Positions 1 through 9,546 of a stretch of 64,000 nucleotides of DNA are shown piece by piece; within the stretch, counting starts at the first letter, position 1, and each line of letters opens with the position of its first letter. Location of the stretch: positions 323,769-387,768 of the forward strand of contig NZ_VTDO01000003.1 of NCBI RefSeq assembly GCF_015627125.1, in the 5' to 3' direction. This stretch comes from Acinetobacter rathckeae. GTDB lineage: Bacteria > Pseudomonadota > Gammaproteobacteria > Pseudomonadales > Moraxellaceae. Under the pieces are notes generated by a model. That model searched no databases, was not told where the DNA came from, and worked only from the letters and a program-made list of their open reading frames with translations. Both the position numbers and the translations under genes were made by a program.

Positions 1-83
1 TGGCTATTTTCCTAGATTCTCTACAACGATGCTACCTTTTATTAAAGGTTTTTGTATGAAGCTAGGGTTTTAATAGATACATT

Positions 84-1124
84 TTATGGTGCTTGGTATT
101 GATCAATCAGCATGGCATCACCGTAGCTAAAGAAACGGTATTTTTCTGCAACCGCATGTTGATAGGCATTTAAAATATTGTCTCTGTTTGAGAGCGCTGA
201 AACGAGCATCAGTAATGTTGACTCAGGGAGGTGAAAGTTTGTGATGAGACGGTCAACCACACAAAACTGATAACCTGGATAAATAAAAATTTGTGTGTCG
301 CCAGTCCATGCGGCCAATTGACCTTGATGAGCTTGGGCTGCACTTTCAATGGCACGTGTGGCTGTTGTACCGACTGAAATGACTTTATTACCTCGGGCTT
401 TGACGGCCTGAATCTGCGCGACGGTGCTTTGAGGTACGTCACACCATTCGCTATGCATGATATGGTTTTCAATATTGTCTGTACGTACAGGTAAAAATGT
501 CCCTGCACCCACGTGTAGGGTGACGAAAGCCGTTGTAATGCCTTTTTGTTTGAGCTTTTCTAGCAGTTGCTCATCAAAGTGTAGGCTGGCAGTCGGTGCA
601 GCCACGCTAGCAAGTTTAGTTGGGTCATTAAATACTGTTTGATAACGCTCGGTGTCTATATCTTCTGCTTCACGGTTAAAGTAAGGCGGAATAGGTAGTT
701 TGCCGTAACGATCTAGCACATCTAAAATAGGTTGAGAGAACTCGACGATATATAAATTTTCATGCCGACCTTGAACGGTGACCTCTACAAGATCATCTCC
801 AATAAATAGGCTTGCACCTGCTTTAGGTGAGTTGCTTGACTTAATATGGCAGTGTGCAATGTAGCGGTCTTGCATACGCTCTACTAAGATTTCAATTGAC
901 CCACCTGTGGCACGTTTGCCTTTTAAGCGTGCTTTCATGACTTTGGTGTCATTAAGCACTAAAAGATCGCCTTCGTTTAGCAGGTCTATGATGTCTGTAA
1001 ACTGATGGTCATGGTATTGACCTGTTTTATCAATATGTAGAAGACGTGAGGCACTGCGTTCAGGAAGAGGATAACGTGCAATCAGTTCATCGGGCAGGTC
1101 AAAGTTAAAGTCAGACAGTTGCAT
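84..1124 (-). CDS. queA: S-adenosylmethionine:tRNA ribosyltransferase-isomerase
   Basis: QueA transfers and isomerises the ribosyl part of SAM onto 7-aminomethyl-7-deazaguanine at the wobble base, giving epoxyqueuosine in tRNAs for Asp, Asn, His and Tyr. The protein is 346 residues, the usual family length, starting [19 protein letters not shown]. Family motifs are visible: [33 protein letters not shown] and [17 protein letters not shown]. An open frame continues 39 codons further upstream to 1241, but that extension is not QueA-like and would run over the tRNA-Leu promoter on the other strand, so the ATG at 1124 is preferred. It is transcribed away from the tRNA gene and no neighbour shares its operon here. 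Very secure. Confidence 0.97.
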   Translation of the reverse strand: MQLSDFNFDLPDELIARYPLPERSASRLLHIDKTGQYHDHQFTDIIDLLNEGDLLVLNDTKVMKARLKGKRATGGSIEILVERMQDRYIAHCHIKSSNSPKAGASLFIGDDLVEVTVQGRHENLYIVEFSQPILDVLDRYGKLPIPPYFNREAEDIDTERYQTVFNDPTKLASVAAPTASLHFDEQLLEKLKQKGITTAFVTLHVGAGTFLPVRTDNIENHIMHSEWCDVPQSTVAQIQAVKARGNKVISVGTTATRAIESAAQAHQGQLAAWTGDTQIFIYPGYQFCVVDRLITNFHLPESTLLMLVSALSNRDNILNAYQHAVAEKYRFFSYGDAMLIDQYQAP

Positions 1125-1234
1125 AGAAATAACGTAAAGAGAATTTGGGGCATTATAAACGTTTTTTTTATGCGATGCGAAATGTGCTACTGATGCTGAG
1201 TGTATTAAAAGTAAGCAAAAGAAACGGCTATCAA

Positions 1235-1265
1235 TTGACATGAGAAAAAAAACGAGTAGTATACA
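1235..1265 (+). promoter_or_regulatory. sigma70-type promoter of tRNA-Leu
   Basis: A perfect -35 hexamer TTGACA (1235-1240) is followed 16 bases later by TAGTAT (1257-1262); TATACA at 1260-1265 with 19-base spacing is an alternative -10. The predicted start falls roughly 10-15 bases before the mature tRNA. Seen in sequence; activity is inferred. Confidence 0.65.
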
Positions 1266-1283
1266 TCGAACAAACCATACTGC

Positions 1284-1370
1284 CCCGAGGTGGTGAAATT
1301 GGTAGACGCGGTGGACTCAAAATCCACTGTCAGAGATGACGTGTCGGTTCGAGTCCGACCCTCGGGACCA
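1284..1370 (+). tRNA. tRNA-Leu (anticodon CAA)
   Basis: A class II tRNA with a long variable arm. The acceptor CCCGAGG (1284-1290) pairs fully with CCTCGGG before ACCA at the 3' end. The D-arm matches the GGTGAAATTGGTAGACGC type typical of bacterial tRNA-Leu, the anticodon stem GTGGA/TCCAC encloses CTCAAAA, giving anticodon CAA (reads UUG), and the T-arm contains GGTTCGAGTCC. CCA is encoded. A terminator follows. Confidence 0.96.
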
Positions 1371-1396
1371 TAAGCTGGTTAACAAATTTTACGGAA

Positions 1397-1430
1397 AACC
1401 CCGAAGCCTCATAATGCTTCGGGGTTTTTT
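1397..1430 (+). terminator. intrinsic terminator after tRNA-Leu
   Basis: The inverted repeat CCCCGAAGC / GCTTCGGGG with an 8-base loop is followed by TTTTTT. Confidence 0.9.
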
Positions 1431-1662
1431 ATTGTTTGGATATTAACTTAAGCAAGGAAATGCAAATTATTCAGGCATCAATCATCTAAGTGTTCAAAAG
1501 ATTTAAGATATCACCCTTTAAAACAAAAAAGTCTAAAACTTAAACAAAGGTGTGTTGTTATTTAGATGTCAGGTCTTTGACATGTTACTGTCAGCTTACT
1601 GTCGTGTTGTATTGCTATGTATAAAGCTACTGTGGTTTAAACAGTCCAATCAAGGGTTTATC

Positions 1663-2136
1663 ATGAATACAGTAAATAAAATTAAGTACTACCGTTTAAA
1701 GCATGCATGGTCACAAGAGCAATTGGCAGAAATGACAGCCTTAAGTGTCCGTACTATTCAACGTGTAGAAAATGGAGAAAAACCCAGCTTGGAAACGTTA
1801 AGTGCCTTAGCTGCAGTATTTCAAGTCAGTGTATATGATTTATCTATTGCATCGGTTGATGACAATGTAGATGAGACAGTGACCCATAAAGTACGTGAAG
1901 CTGAGCAACGAGTTGAGCAAGAGAGTCGTTTTTATACATCACTGATCAGTTATGTTGTGGTGTGTAGTCTTTTGGCACTCATTAATTATATCTTTACTCC
2001 TAAAGTGGTTTGGGCCATATTTCCAATTATTTCTTGGGGTGCTGTCATATTATTTGCTTGGTTACGTATTTTTATTTTAAAAGATGCAGTTGCACGTTGG
2101 AAGCAAAAACGTATTCAGCAAATGCTACGAAAATAA
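1663..2136 (+). CDS. XRE-family HTH protein with a 2TM C-terminal domain
   Basis: A 157-residue protein beginning MNTVNKIKYYRLKHAWSQEQ. Residues about 5-60 form a Cro/C1-type helix-turn-helix (WSQEQLAEMTALSVRTIQRVENG), expected to bind DNA. After a charged linker, two hydrophobic stretches at about 90-110 and 115-135 (ISYVVVCSLLALINYIF; VVWAIFPIISWGAVILFAW) look like the 2TM domain that often follows such HTH modules, so the regulator is probably membrane-bound. The frame is open 37 codons upstream to 1552, but that stretch is not HTH-like, so the ATG at 1663 is chosen. Target genes are unknown; the next gene is 58 bases downstream. Confidence 0.8.
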   Translation: MNTVNKIKYYRLKHAWSQEQLAEMTALSVRTIQRVENGEKPSLETLSALAAVFQVSVYDLSIASVDDNVDETVTHKVREAEQRVEQESRFYTSLISYVVVCSLLALINYIFTPKVVWAIFPIISWGAVILFAWLRIFILKDAVARWKQKRIQQMLRK

Positions 2137-2194
2137 GCTGTAAAATTATTTAAAACCTATATTATGCAAACGAGTTTTTAATCAGTGATCGCAG

Positions 2195-2710
2195 ATGAAT
2201 ACAGTAAACGTGGTTGAGTGTCATTTTGAGCAACATGCTTCACAGATATTAACGATATTTAATGATGCTATTTTGCACTCAACTGCACTTTATGAGTACG
2301 AAGAGCGTAGCTTACAAGATTTGGAGCGTTGGTTTAAAAGCAAAACGATGCATCAATTTCCTGTGATTGGCGTAGAAGATGAACAGGGTGTGCTGATGGG
2401 GTTTGCAAGTTATGGTTCATTTCGTCAATTTCCAGCCAATTTGTATACAGTTGAGCACTCAGTCTATGTTCATCAAGCATATAGAGGGAAAGGTTTGGCC
2501 AAAGAGCTGATTAAAGCACTGACTCAAAAAGCCAAACAGCAAGGTATGCACACCATGATTGGTGCTATAGATGCCAGTAATGTGGCGAGTATTGCTTTAC
2601 ACAACAAACTTGGCTTTACCCATGCAGGTACATTGTCTGAAGTTGGTTTTAAGTTTGGGCGTTGGTTGGACCTTGCGTTTTATCAGATCATTTTAAATGA
2701 ACAACATTAA
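2195..2710 (+). CDS. GNAT-family N-acetyltransferase (phosphinothricin acetyltransferase-like)
   Basis: The 171-residue protein has the GNAT acetyl-CoA pyrophosphate loop YRGKGLAKEL at about residues 95-105 and a family C-terminal half with IGAIDASNVASIALHNKLGF, typical of the Pat/Bar (phosphinothricin acetyltransferase-like, YncA/MnaT) branch. It should acetylate a small amine, possibly an amino acid or a methionine sulfone-type compound; the substrate cannot be read from sequence. It follows the HTH gene in the same direction with a 58-base gap, so co-transcription is possible but not shown. Confidence 0.82.
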   Translation: MNTVNVVECHFEQHASQILTIFNDAILHSTALYEYEERSLQDLERWFKSKTMHQFPVIGVEDEQGVLMGFASYGSFRQFPANLYTVEHSVYVHQAYRGKGLAKELIKALTQKAKQQGMHTMIGAIDASNVASIALHNKLGFTHAGTLSEVGFKFGRWLDLAFYQIILNEQH

Positions 2711-2830
2711 AAGACCTCTGCCTATAAAGTGTAAAAAAGTGATTCATTGTTTGATTTTTTTGTAAAAAATGTTAACACTATGCATACATGTTCTCTCATT
2801 CCAATAAGAACTTTTTAAGAGAAATAAATT

Positions 2831-4099
2831 ATGGCACTACAGTCGCTTTGCGTGGAAAATACTGACGATATTTCGGTAGGTACACCTGTGGTGCCAACAC
2901 ATTGCTCTACATCAGATGATCATATAACAAAGCTTTTGCTGAAAATAAAAAAAATACTGCGAGCACATCATGTGATTGCAATTTTGCCAAATCAATTAGA
3001 TGCGAAAGTGTTAACCGCAGATCAGACATTCCTACAGCATGTGCCTTGTAGTACAGCGTTATTTCAGCATTTAAATCAGTTACATCCGCAACAAATACTT
3101 GATGAAAAACACCCACAATATTTACAGTATCGTGTATATATTGAACAATACTTTGGGGCGGTGAATCGCTTAGTTTCTTTTGCAGTGCATGATGCAGATT
3201 CAAATGGTGTGGCACATATTTGTGTCTTTGATCAAAACCATCAAACGTTTGACACAGACTTTACTGCATTAGCATTTGAATTATGTGAAGACTACGTAAA
3301 ACAAGTGGGCCTTGAACAACAGCATAAAGAACTTTTGCAGACACATGAGCAAATCGTTGCGCTTAACTTTAGCCAAACCAAATTTTTACAAATTATTGCC
3401 CATGACTTAAGAGCCCCTTTTCATGGCATTTTAGGTTTTTCAGAAGTGTTGGCGGATGAGCTTGAAAGTTTAGATGCATCAAGTGTGAAAAATATTGCCA
3501 GTTATTTAAATGATACGGCGAAAGCGACCTATCATTTGCTTGAAAACTTACTAAACTGGGCCATGGCAGAGGGTGGGCGTTTTGTCTATCACCCTGTACG
3601 TTTTGATTTAAAAGAAGCCAGCCAAACTGTCAGCAATGTGTTGAGCAGTTTGGCCTATAGTAAACATATCGAACTGATTGATGCCATACCTGAAAAAACA
3701 TATGTTTATGCAGACCTAAATATGGTCACTTCTATTTTACAAAACCTTGTCTCGAATGCTTTGAAATTTACACAGCAAGATGGATCAGGCAAAGTCCGTA
3801 TTTCGGTTAAGAAAATAGAGCAATGTATAGAATTGTCTATTTCTGACACAGGGCTAGGCATGAATGAAATACAAAAAAATACTATTTTTGAGCCAAAGAT
3901 AAAAACCACTTTGAAAGGTACCAATGGGGAAAAAGGCACAGGTTTGGGGCTTGTATTGTGTAAGCGTTTTGTGGATTTAAACCAAGGTCAGATTACTGTG
4001 CAGTCTGAAGAGGGTTGTGGCACAACATTTATAGTACAGTTGCCTACACAGCAGACCTCTACATTTGAAGCACAAAGCAATACGCTTACTGAAGTATAA
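2831..4099 (+). CDS. soluble orphan sensor histidine kinase
   Basis: A 422-residue protein with an N-terminal GAF-like sensory region (about 1-165), a coiled linker (about 160-185), a HisKA dimerisation domain with phosphoacceptor H191 in IIAHDLRAPFHGILGF, and a HATPase_c domain with the N-box NLVSNALKFT, the G1 box SDTGLGM and the G2 box GTGLGLVLCKRF. No transmembrane segment or signal peptide is seen, so it should sense a cytoplasmic cue. No response regulator is adjacent; glnE follows after 63 bases. Partner and signal are unknown. Confidence 0.85.
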   Translation: MALQSLCVENTDDISVGTPVVPTHCSTSDDHITKLLLKIKKILRAHHVIAILPNQLDAKVLTADQTFLQHVPCSTALFQHLNQLHPQQILDEKHPQYLQYRVYIEQYFGAVNRLVSFAVHDADSNGVAHICVFDQNHQTFDTDFTALAFELCEDYVKQVGLEQQHKELLQTHEQIVALNFSQTKFLQIIAHDLRAPFHGILGFSEVLADELESLDASSVKNIASYLNDTAKATYHLLENLLNWAMAEGGRFVYHPVRFDLKEASQTVSNVLSSLAYSKHIELIDAIPEKTYVYADLNMVTSILQNLVSNALKFTQQDGSGKVRISVKKIEQCIELSISDTGLGMNEIQKNTIFEPKIKTTLKGTNGEKGTGLGLVLCKRFVDLNQGQITVQSEEGCGTTFIVQLPTQQTSTFEAQSNTLTEV

Positions 4100-4162
4100 A
4101 ACAAAGACAGTGCTGAAAAGTCAGGTTATGCTAGGGGCATAATCAAAATCGGCTATTAAACA

Positions 4163-6913
4163 ATGAACATAGCACAGTTAGAAAAAACACAGCATGCCAG
4201 TCGTTATGCTAAGCACGTTTGGCAAGTGTATGCAGATGAAATACAACAAGATCAACAGCAATACCCATTTCAGCAGGTTTTAACTCGGCAAGATATACAA
4301 CATTTAGTCACCCAAGCCGTCAGCCATCTTTCAAATGAACATGAGTTTATGAAAGCGTTACGTGTATTACGCGCACGCCTCATGTTTCGTTGGATTTATC
4401 AAGATGTGAATCAACTGACCAATGTTATTGCACTCACTCAAGAATTGTCTGATTTTGCTGATGCTTCAATGATTGTGGCTAAGCAATTTGCACGTATTGC
4501 TTTGGTGGAAAAGTATGGCGAACCGATTGGATACGATGGGGCAGTACAAGACTTAATTGTGATTGCAATGGGTAAGCTTGGTGCACAAGAGTTGAATTTG
4601 TCGAGTGATATTGACCTTATTTTTGCATTTGATGAGCAAGGTGAAACCAACGGCAAAAAGTGTATAGATGTACAACAGTTTTGTGTGTTGTGGGGGCAAA
4701 AACTCATTTATTTACTAGACCATGTGAGTGCTGATGGTTTTGTATTTCGGGTAGATATGCGATTACGCCCTTGGGGGGATGGCTCTGCATTGGCTGTCAG
4801 TCACGCCGCTTTAGAAAAATACCTACTACAACATGGCCGTGAGTGGGAACGTTATGCGTGGATTAAAGCCAGAGTTGTCAGTGGTGGTTCAGCAGGGCAA
4901 GCACTACTACAGATGACACGCCCTTTTGTTTTTCGCCGTTATGTTGACTATTCAGCTTTTGAAGCCATGCGAGAAATGAAAACGCTGATTGAGCGTGAAG
5001 TGGAACGTCGTCAGTCGAAAGATGATATTAAATTGGGTGCAGGAGGAATTCGTGAAATTGAGTTTATTGTGCAAGTGTTTCAGCTGATTTATGGTGGCTC
5101 AAAACTTGAGTTACAAGACCGTTCTTGTCTGACCAATTTAAGCCATTTGGCAACCGCAGAATTACTCTCACAAACAGAAGTAGATACGCTCACAGATGCT
5201 TATCTATTTTTACGCCGTGTAGAACATGCCATTCAAGCGATTGATGACCAACAAACCCAAATTTTACCGACCACACCCGAGTTGCAACAGTGTTTACTGA
5301 TGACGCTTGCTTTTTCATCGTGGGATCGCTTTTTACACGTATTAGACCAAAAACGTCAGGTGGTAAGTGAGCAGTTTAAAAAGCTGATACAGCATCATGT
5401 TCCCAAAGAAAATACGACATCAATTCAACACTTAGATGAGCAACTCAAAACAGCTTTAGATGATGCAAGTTATGCTTTGGTCACGCAATTTTGGGCGAGT
5501 CATAGCTTGCAAAAAATGCCTGCCAAAGCATTAGAGCGTTTAAAAACCTTTTGGCCTTTATGTATCACACAAGTACTGCAACTCTCTGAACCACAACTTG
5601 CTATACAGCACTTAATCCCTTTGATTGAGTCGATTATGCGTCGTAGTGTGTATTTTGTCATGTTGATTGAAAGCAAAGGTGCATTGCAACGGCTGGTGAA
5701 AATGGCAGAAGTGAGTCCATGGATTTGTGCTGAGTTGACGCAATATCCAGTGTTGTTAGATGATTTTCTGACCATGGACTTTGAGTTGCCGAAAAAACAT
5801 GACTTGGTCGATGCACTGCGTCATCAGTTGTTGCGTGTAGAAATAGATCAAGTTGAAGACCAAATGCGGGTATTACGCTTATTTAAAAAAAGCTATGTAC
5901 TGGGTGTGGCGGCAAGTGATGTATTGGCAGAAAGTCCACTCATGAAAGTGTCTGATGCCCTCACAGATATTGCAGAAACCTGTGTTCAAGCCACATTACA
6001 TTTGGCCTATCAAGCGGTGGCACAACGTTTTGGTTTTCCATTAGATATGCAAGGGCAACGCTGTCATTTGGCACAGCATCGTTTTGCCGTGATTGGTTAT
6101 GGCAAACTTGGAGGGATTGAGCTGGGTTACGGCTCAGATTTAGATTTAGTATTTATTCATGATTTAGACGAACAAGCAGATACTGATGGCCGTAAAGCCA
6201 TTACAGGGTTTGAGTTTGCATTTAAAGTGGCACAAAAATTTATGTCACTCATGATCACACAAACTCTAGATGGTCGAGCCTATGAAATAGATACCCGTTT
6301 ACGTCCATCGGGTGAAGCAGGGGTGTTGGTGACCAGTATACATGCCTATGCGCGTTATCAACGGCAAAGTGCTTGGCTATGGGAGCATCAGGCTTTGGTT
6401 CGTGCCAGATCTATTGCAGGTGATGCACAATTATGTGAACAGTTTGAACGAATTCGAGCCGAAATTTTAACTCAAGTGCGAGAGCCAAAATCACTGGCAC
6501 AAGAGGTTAAAAACATGCGTCAGAAAATGAAAGATCATCTAGGTTCGAGTAAGATTGCACAAAAAGAAGGAATTTTTCACTTAAAACAGGACTCAGGTGG
6601 TATCGTTGACATCGAATTTATGGCACAGTATATCGTGTTGTTAGGAAGCCACGCGAACCCAGATCTCGCCCGCTATCCTGACAATGTTCGAATCTTAGAA
6701 GATGCTGCCAGATTTGGTTATTTATCCGCAACCGAATCACAGAATTTGATTCACGCTTATCTCAGCGAACGAGCGACAAGCCACCGAAGAGCCCTTGCAA
6801 ACCATAATATGCAAGTTTGTGCTGCGGATTGGCAAACTACCCGTGACATCGTTTGCAAGCTATGGCATAAATTGATTGACTCAGTGGCACAAAGCGATGC
6901 GACCGAGCAGTAA
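4163..6913 (+). CDS. glnE: bifunctional glutamine synthetase adenylyltransferase / adenylyl-removing enzyme
   Basis: GlnE attaches AMP to, and removes it from, glutamine synthetase under control of PII, tuning nitrogen assimilation. At 916 residues it is close to the family length of about 945. Two nucleotidyltransferase domains are visible: the N-terminal one with GKLGAQELNLSSDIDLIF (D149, D151), and the C-terminal one with GYGKLGGIELGYGSDLDLVF near residues 645-665, each carrying the SD-x-D metal motif. GAGGIREIEFIVQ and DSGGIVDIEFMAQY are the matching GlnD/GlnE-type segments. It lies 29 bases before ilvE. Very secure. Confidence 0.97.
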   Translation: MNIAQLEKTQHASRYAKHVWQVYADEIQQDQQQYPFQQVLTRQDIQHLVTQAVSHLSNEHEFMKALRVLRARLMFRWIYQDVNQLTNVIALTQELSDFADASMIVAKQFARIALVEKYGEPIGYDGAVQDLIVIAMGKLGAQELNLSSDIDLIFAFDEQGETNGKKCIDVQQFCVLWGQKLIYLLDHVSADGFVFRVDMRLRPWGDGSALAVSHAALEKYLLQHGREWERYAWIKARVVSGGSAGQALLQMTRPFVFRRYVDYSAFEAMREMKTLIEREVERRQSKDDIKLGAGGIREIEFIVQVFQLIYGGSKLELQDRSCLTNLSHLATAELLSQTEVDTLTDAYLFLRRVEHAIQAIDDQQTQILPTTPELQQCLLMTLAFSSWDRFLHVLDQKRQVVSEQFKKLIQHHVPKENTTSIQHLDEQLKTALDDASYALVTQFWASHSLQKMPAKALERLKTFWPLCITQVLQLSEPQLAIQHLIPLIESIMRRSVYFVMLIESKGALQRLVKMAEVSPWICAELTQYPVLLDDFLTMDFELPKKHDLVDALRHQLLRVEIDQVEDQMRVLRLFKKSYVLGVAASDVLAESPLMKVSDALTDIAETCVQATLHLAYQAVAQRFGFPLDMQGQRCHLAQHRFAVIGYGKLGGIELGYGSDLDLVFIHDLDEQADTDGRKAITGFEFAFKVAQKFMSLMITQTLDGRAYEIDTRLRPSGEAGVLVTSIHAYARYQRQSAWLWEHQALVRARSIAGDAQLCEQFERIRAEILTQVREPKSLAQEVKNMRQKMKDHLGSSKIAQKEGIFHLKQDSGGIVDIEFMAQYIVLLGSHANPDLARYPDNVRILEDAARFGYLSATESQNLIHAYLSERATSHRRALANHNMQVCAADWQTTRDIVCKLWHKLIDSVAQSDATEQ

Positions 6914-6942
6914 TAATAATGTAAAAATTTGGAGTGTGTGCC

Positions 6943-7869
6943 ATGAACTTGGCTGATCGTGATGGTTTTATTTGGCAAGATGGAAAATTAATAGATTGGC
7001 GTGATGCAAAAGTACACGTCCTTACACATACATTACACTATAGTATGGGTGTGTTTGAAGGTGTTCGTGCCTATGAAACCCCAAAAGGCCCTGCAATTTT
7101 TCGTTTAAAAGAACACACTAAGCGTTTGTTAAATTCTGCAAAAATTTATCAAATGAAAGTCCCGTTTGATCAAGCAACACTTGAACAAGCACAAATTGAT
7201 GTTGTTCGTGAAAATAAACTGAACTCATGTTACTTACGTCCATTTATTTGGATTGGTTCAGAAAAATTAGGAATCTCTTCAACAAGTAACTCAATTCATG
7301 CTGCAGTTGCTGCATGGGGTTGGGGTGCTTACTTGGGTGAAGAAGCAATGGCGAAAGGCATTCGTGTAAAAACGTCATCGTTCACGCATCATCATCCAAA
7401 TGTAACCATGTGCAAAGCAAAAGCATGTGGTAACTATACTGTGTCTATTTTGGCACACCAAGAAGTTGCACAAGCAGGTTATGACGAAGCCATGATGATG
7501 GACCCACAAGGGTTTGTATGTCAGGGTGCAGGTGAAAACGTATTCTTAATTCAAGATGGTGTGTTACATACGCCTGACTTGGCTGGTGGTGCGCTTGATG
7601 GTATTACTCGTCAAACAGTGATTACCATTGCAAAAGACTTGGGTTATGAAGTGGTTGAACGCCGTATCACGCGTGATGAATTCTACATTGCAGATGAAGC
7701 ATTTTTCACAGGTACTGCAGCTGAAGTGACGCCAATTCGTGAATATGATGACCGTCAAATTGGTGAAGGTGTACGTGGTCCAATTACCACGGAAATCCAA
7801 AAAACGTTTTTTGATGCCATACAAGGTAGAAATCCGAAGTATGAGCACTGGTTGACGTATATCAACTAA
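6943..7869 (+). CDS. ilvE: branched-chain amino acid aminotransferase
   Basis: A fold-type IV PLP aminotransferase catalysing the last step of Leu, Ile and Val synthesis with glutamate as amino donor. It has 308 residues, matching E. coli IlvE (309). The PLP lysine is K160 in CKAKACGNY; EGVRAYETPKGPAIFRL and the C-terminal EAFFTGTAAEVTPI are diagnostic. The ATG at 6943 is preferred to the GTG at 6934 because GGAG (6931-6934) overlaps that GTG and lies 8 bases before the ATG. ilvE marks the left border of the Acinetobacter outer-core locus; a terminator isolates it. Confidence 0.97.
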   Translation: MNLADRDGFIWQDGKLIDWRDAKVHVLTHTLHYSMGVFEGVRAYETPKGPAIFRLKEHTKRLLNSAKIYQMKVPFDQATLEQAQIDVVRENKLNSCYLRPFIWIGSEKLGISSTSNSIHAAVAAWGWGAYLGEEAMAKGIRVKTSSFTHHHPNVTMCKAKACGNYTVSILAHQEVAQAGYDEAMMMDPQGFVCQGAGENVFLIQDGVLHTPDLAGGALDGITRQTVITIAKDLGYEVVERRITRDEFYIADEAFFTGTAAEVTPIREYDDRQIGEGVRGPITTEIQKTFFDAIQGRNPKYEHWLTYIN

Positions 7870-7871
7870 GC

Positions 7872-7902
7872 AAAAAGGCGAAACTTCGGTTTCGCTTTTT
7901 TT
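7872..7902 (+). terminator. intrinsic terminator of ilvE
   Basis: The stem GGCGAAAC / GTTTCGCT with a TTCG loop, preceded by A and followed by seven T. Confidence 0.85.
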
Positions 7903-7978
7903 ATGTCTGTCAGATAGGCTTTATGCTAAACTATTTTAGACCATACAGTGTAAGCCAAATGTGGCGGGTGAAAGTAGC

Positions 7979-8737
7979 ATGACAGATTCGCAACCAATCA
8001 ATGTACCAGATGCACAAGACAACATTATTTTGTGTATGAAATGGGGCACAAAGTATGGTGCAGAATATGTAAACCGCTTATATAGCATGGTGAGCCGACA
8101 CTTAACTTTACCGTTTAAAATGGTGTGTTTAACAGATATCAGCGAAGGAATTGTACCCGAAGTCGAGTGCTATCCAATACCACCGCTTGATTTACCAAAA
8201 GGTAGCCCTGAACGTGGCTGGAATAAATTGTCGACTTTTGAACCTGATTTGTATGGTTTACAAGGCAATGCCTTATTTTTAGACCTAGATGTGGTGATTG
8301 TAGATAATATAGACTGTTTTTTTCAGCAAAAAGGCGACTTTTTAATTATTCACGACTGGAAGCGTCCATGGCGTATTACGGGAAATAGCTCGGTATATCG
8401 TTTTAAAATCGGTGCTTTCCCAGATGTATTGCCATACTTTAGAGAAAACTTTAACGAGATTCGTAAAAACTTTCGTCACGAACAATCATATTTATCATGG
8501 TTTATAGATAAACACAGTACGCTTACTTACTGGCCTGAAGAGTGGTGTAAAAGTTATAAATACCATTGTCTGCAAAAAATACCATTGGCTTACTTTAAGC
8601 CACCTGTAAAACCAAAAGATGTCAAAATTATTGTTTTCCATGGTGAGATTAATCCACCAGAAGCTATTAATGGTGGTGGTGGTAAATGGTATCGCTACGT
8701 ATTGCCATCGGACTGGATTAAACAGGCGTGGCAGTAA
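7979..8737 (+). CDS. glycosyltransferase of the outer-core locus (LDLDVV type)
   Basis: A 252-residue cytoplasmic protein with a nucleotide-sugar-binding-like core: YVNRLYSMVSRHL near the N-terminus, GWNKLSTFEPDLYGL, and the acidic metal-binding triplet in ALFLDLDVVIVDN (about residues 95-105), as in GT-A folds. It most resembles bacterial GT8-like transferases that use a DxD motif. The donor and linkage cannot be inferred. The ATG at 7979 is preferred over a GTG six codons upstream. It is first of three rightward sugar-transferase genes just after ilvE, which supports a role in lipooligosaccharide outer core assembly. Confidence 0.7.
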   Translation: MTDSQPINVPDAQDNIILCMKWGTKYGAEYVNRLYSMVSRHLTLPFKMVCLTDISEGIVPEVECYPIPPLDLPKGSPERGWNKLSTFEPDLYGLQGNALFLDLDVVIVDNIDCFFQQKGDFLIIHDWKRPWRITGNSSVYRFKIGAFPDVLPYFRENFNEIRKNFRHEQSYLSWFIDKHSTLTYWPEEWCKSYKYHCLQKIPLAYFKPPVKPKDVKIIVFHGEINPPEAINGGGGKWYRYVLPSDWIKQAWQ

Positions 8738-8777
8738 GTTGGTGGTGGTGACATTGGTTAATAGATTGAGTTAGAGC

Positions 8778-9533
8778 ATGAACGTTTCTTTTTATTTGAT
8801 TAATTTAGACTCTAGCGTAGAGCGTTTGAGTAAAGCAGATGCGGAACTGTCTGCACAAGACATCCACTATACAAAAATATCAGCGGTAGATGGACGTCAG
8901 ATGGACCTTTCATCTTACTCAAATTATGATGATAAAAAAGCACATGCTTTTACAGGTAGAGCATTGCTTGGTGCTGAAATTGGTTGCTACTTAAGCCATC
9001 AAAAGGCAGTAGAAGCTTTTTTGGCTTCTGGAGCAAATTATGGTGTGGTACTTGAAGATGATTTAAAGTTAAGCTGTGATTTGGGTGCAAATGTATTTGA
9101 ATTGCTTAAGTGGCTCGAGGAAAACCAGCATTCAGATTGGCATTTGATTCATTTGGCTGCACAGAAGAAAAAGTTGTCTGCAAAAATAACTCAGTTAGGG
9201 CAACATGAACTATTGCATGCCTATTACTTCCCAACGTTGACTACAGGCTTGCTTTGGTCAAAAAAGGGTGCAGAAGCATTTTTAACACGTGTAACAAGCC
9301 AGCCGATTTATGCGCCCATAGATGTCGAGCTACAGGCATGGTTAAGTAAAACAGGTCAAGGGTTGTCTGTGTATCCAGCATTGGTTGGCTCTACAGGTCT
9401 AGATAGTGAAATTGATGCAAGTGCGGCAACAAACCATCAAAAACGTTTACGTAAAGATCGGTTTTTACCACGTCAAAAAAGAATGTGGTTAAACAAATGT
9501 TATGCCTTGAAGCATCTTTTAGTGAATAAGTAG
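8778..9533 (+). CDS. glycosyltransferase family 25 (LOS biosynthesis)
   Basis: A 251-residue GT25 protein (Lgt/LpsA type) that should add a hexose such as galactose or glucose to the core oligosaccharide at the inner face of the inner membrane. Hallmarks are the N-terminal FYLINLDSSVERL, ISAVDG, the GAEIGCYLSHQKAVEAF segment and YGVVLEDDLKL with the EDD metal site near residue 92. It is 40 bases after the preceding transferase gene and 13 bases before a second GT25 gene, consistent with one operon. The exact sugar is unknown. Confidence 0.87.
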   Translation: MNVSFYLINLDSSVERLSKADAELSAQDIHYTKISAVDGRQMDLSSYSNYDDKKAHAFTGRALLGAEIGCYLSHQKAVEAFLASGANYGVVLEDDLKLSCDLGANVFELLKWLEENQHSDWHLIHLAAQKKKLSAKITQLGQHELLHAYYFPTLTTGLLWSKKGAEAFLTRVTSQPIYAPIDVELQAWLSKTGQGLSVYPALVGSTGLDSEIDASAATNHQKRLRKDRFLPRQKRMWLNKCYALKHLLVNK

Positions 9534-9546
9534 AGATATCGAAACA

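Noticed and set aside
84..1241. Longer N-terminus for QueA
   Set aside because: The extra 39 residues are not QueA-like and overlap the tRNA-Leu promoter region; ATG at 1124 fits known QueA starts.
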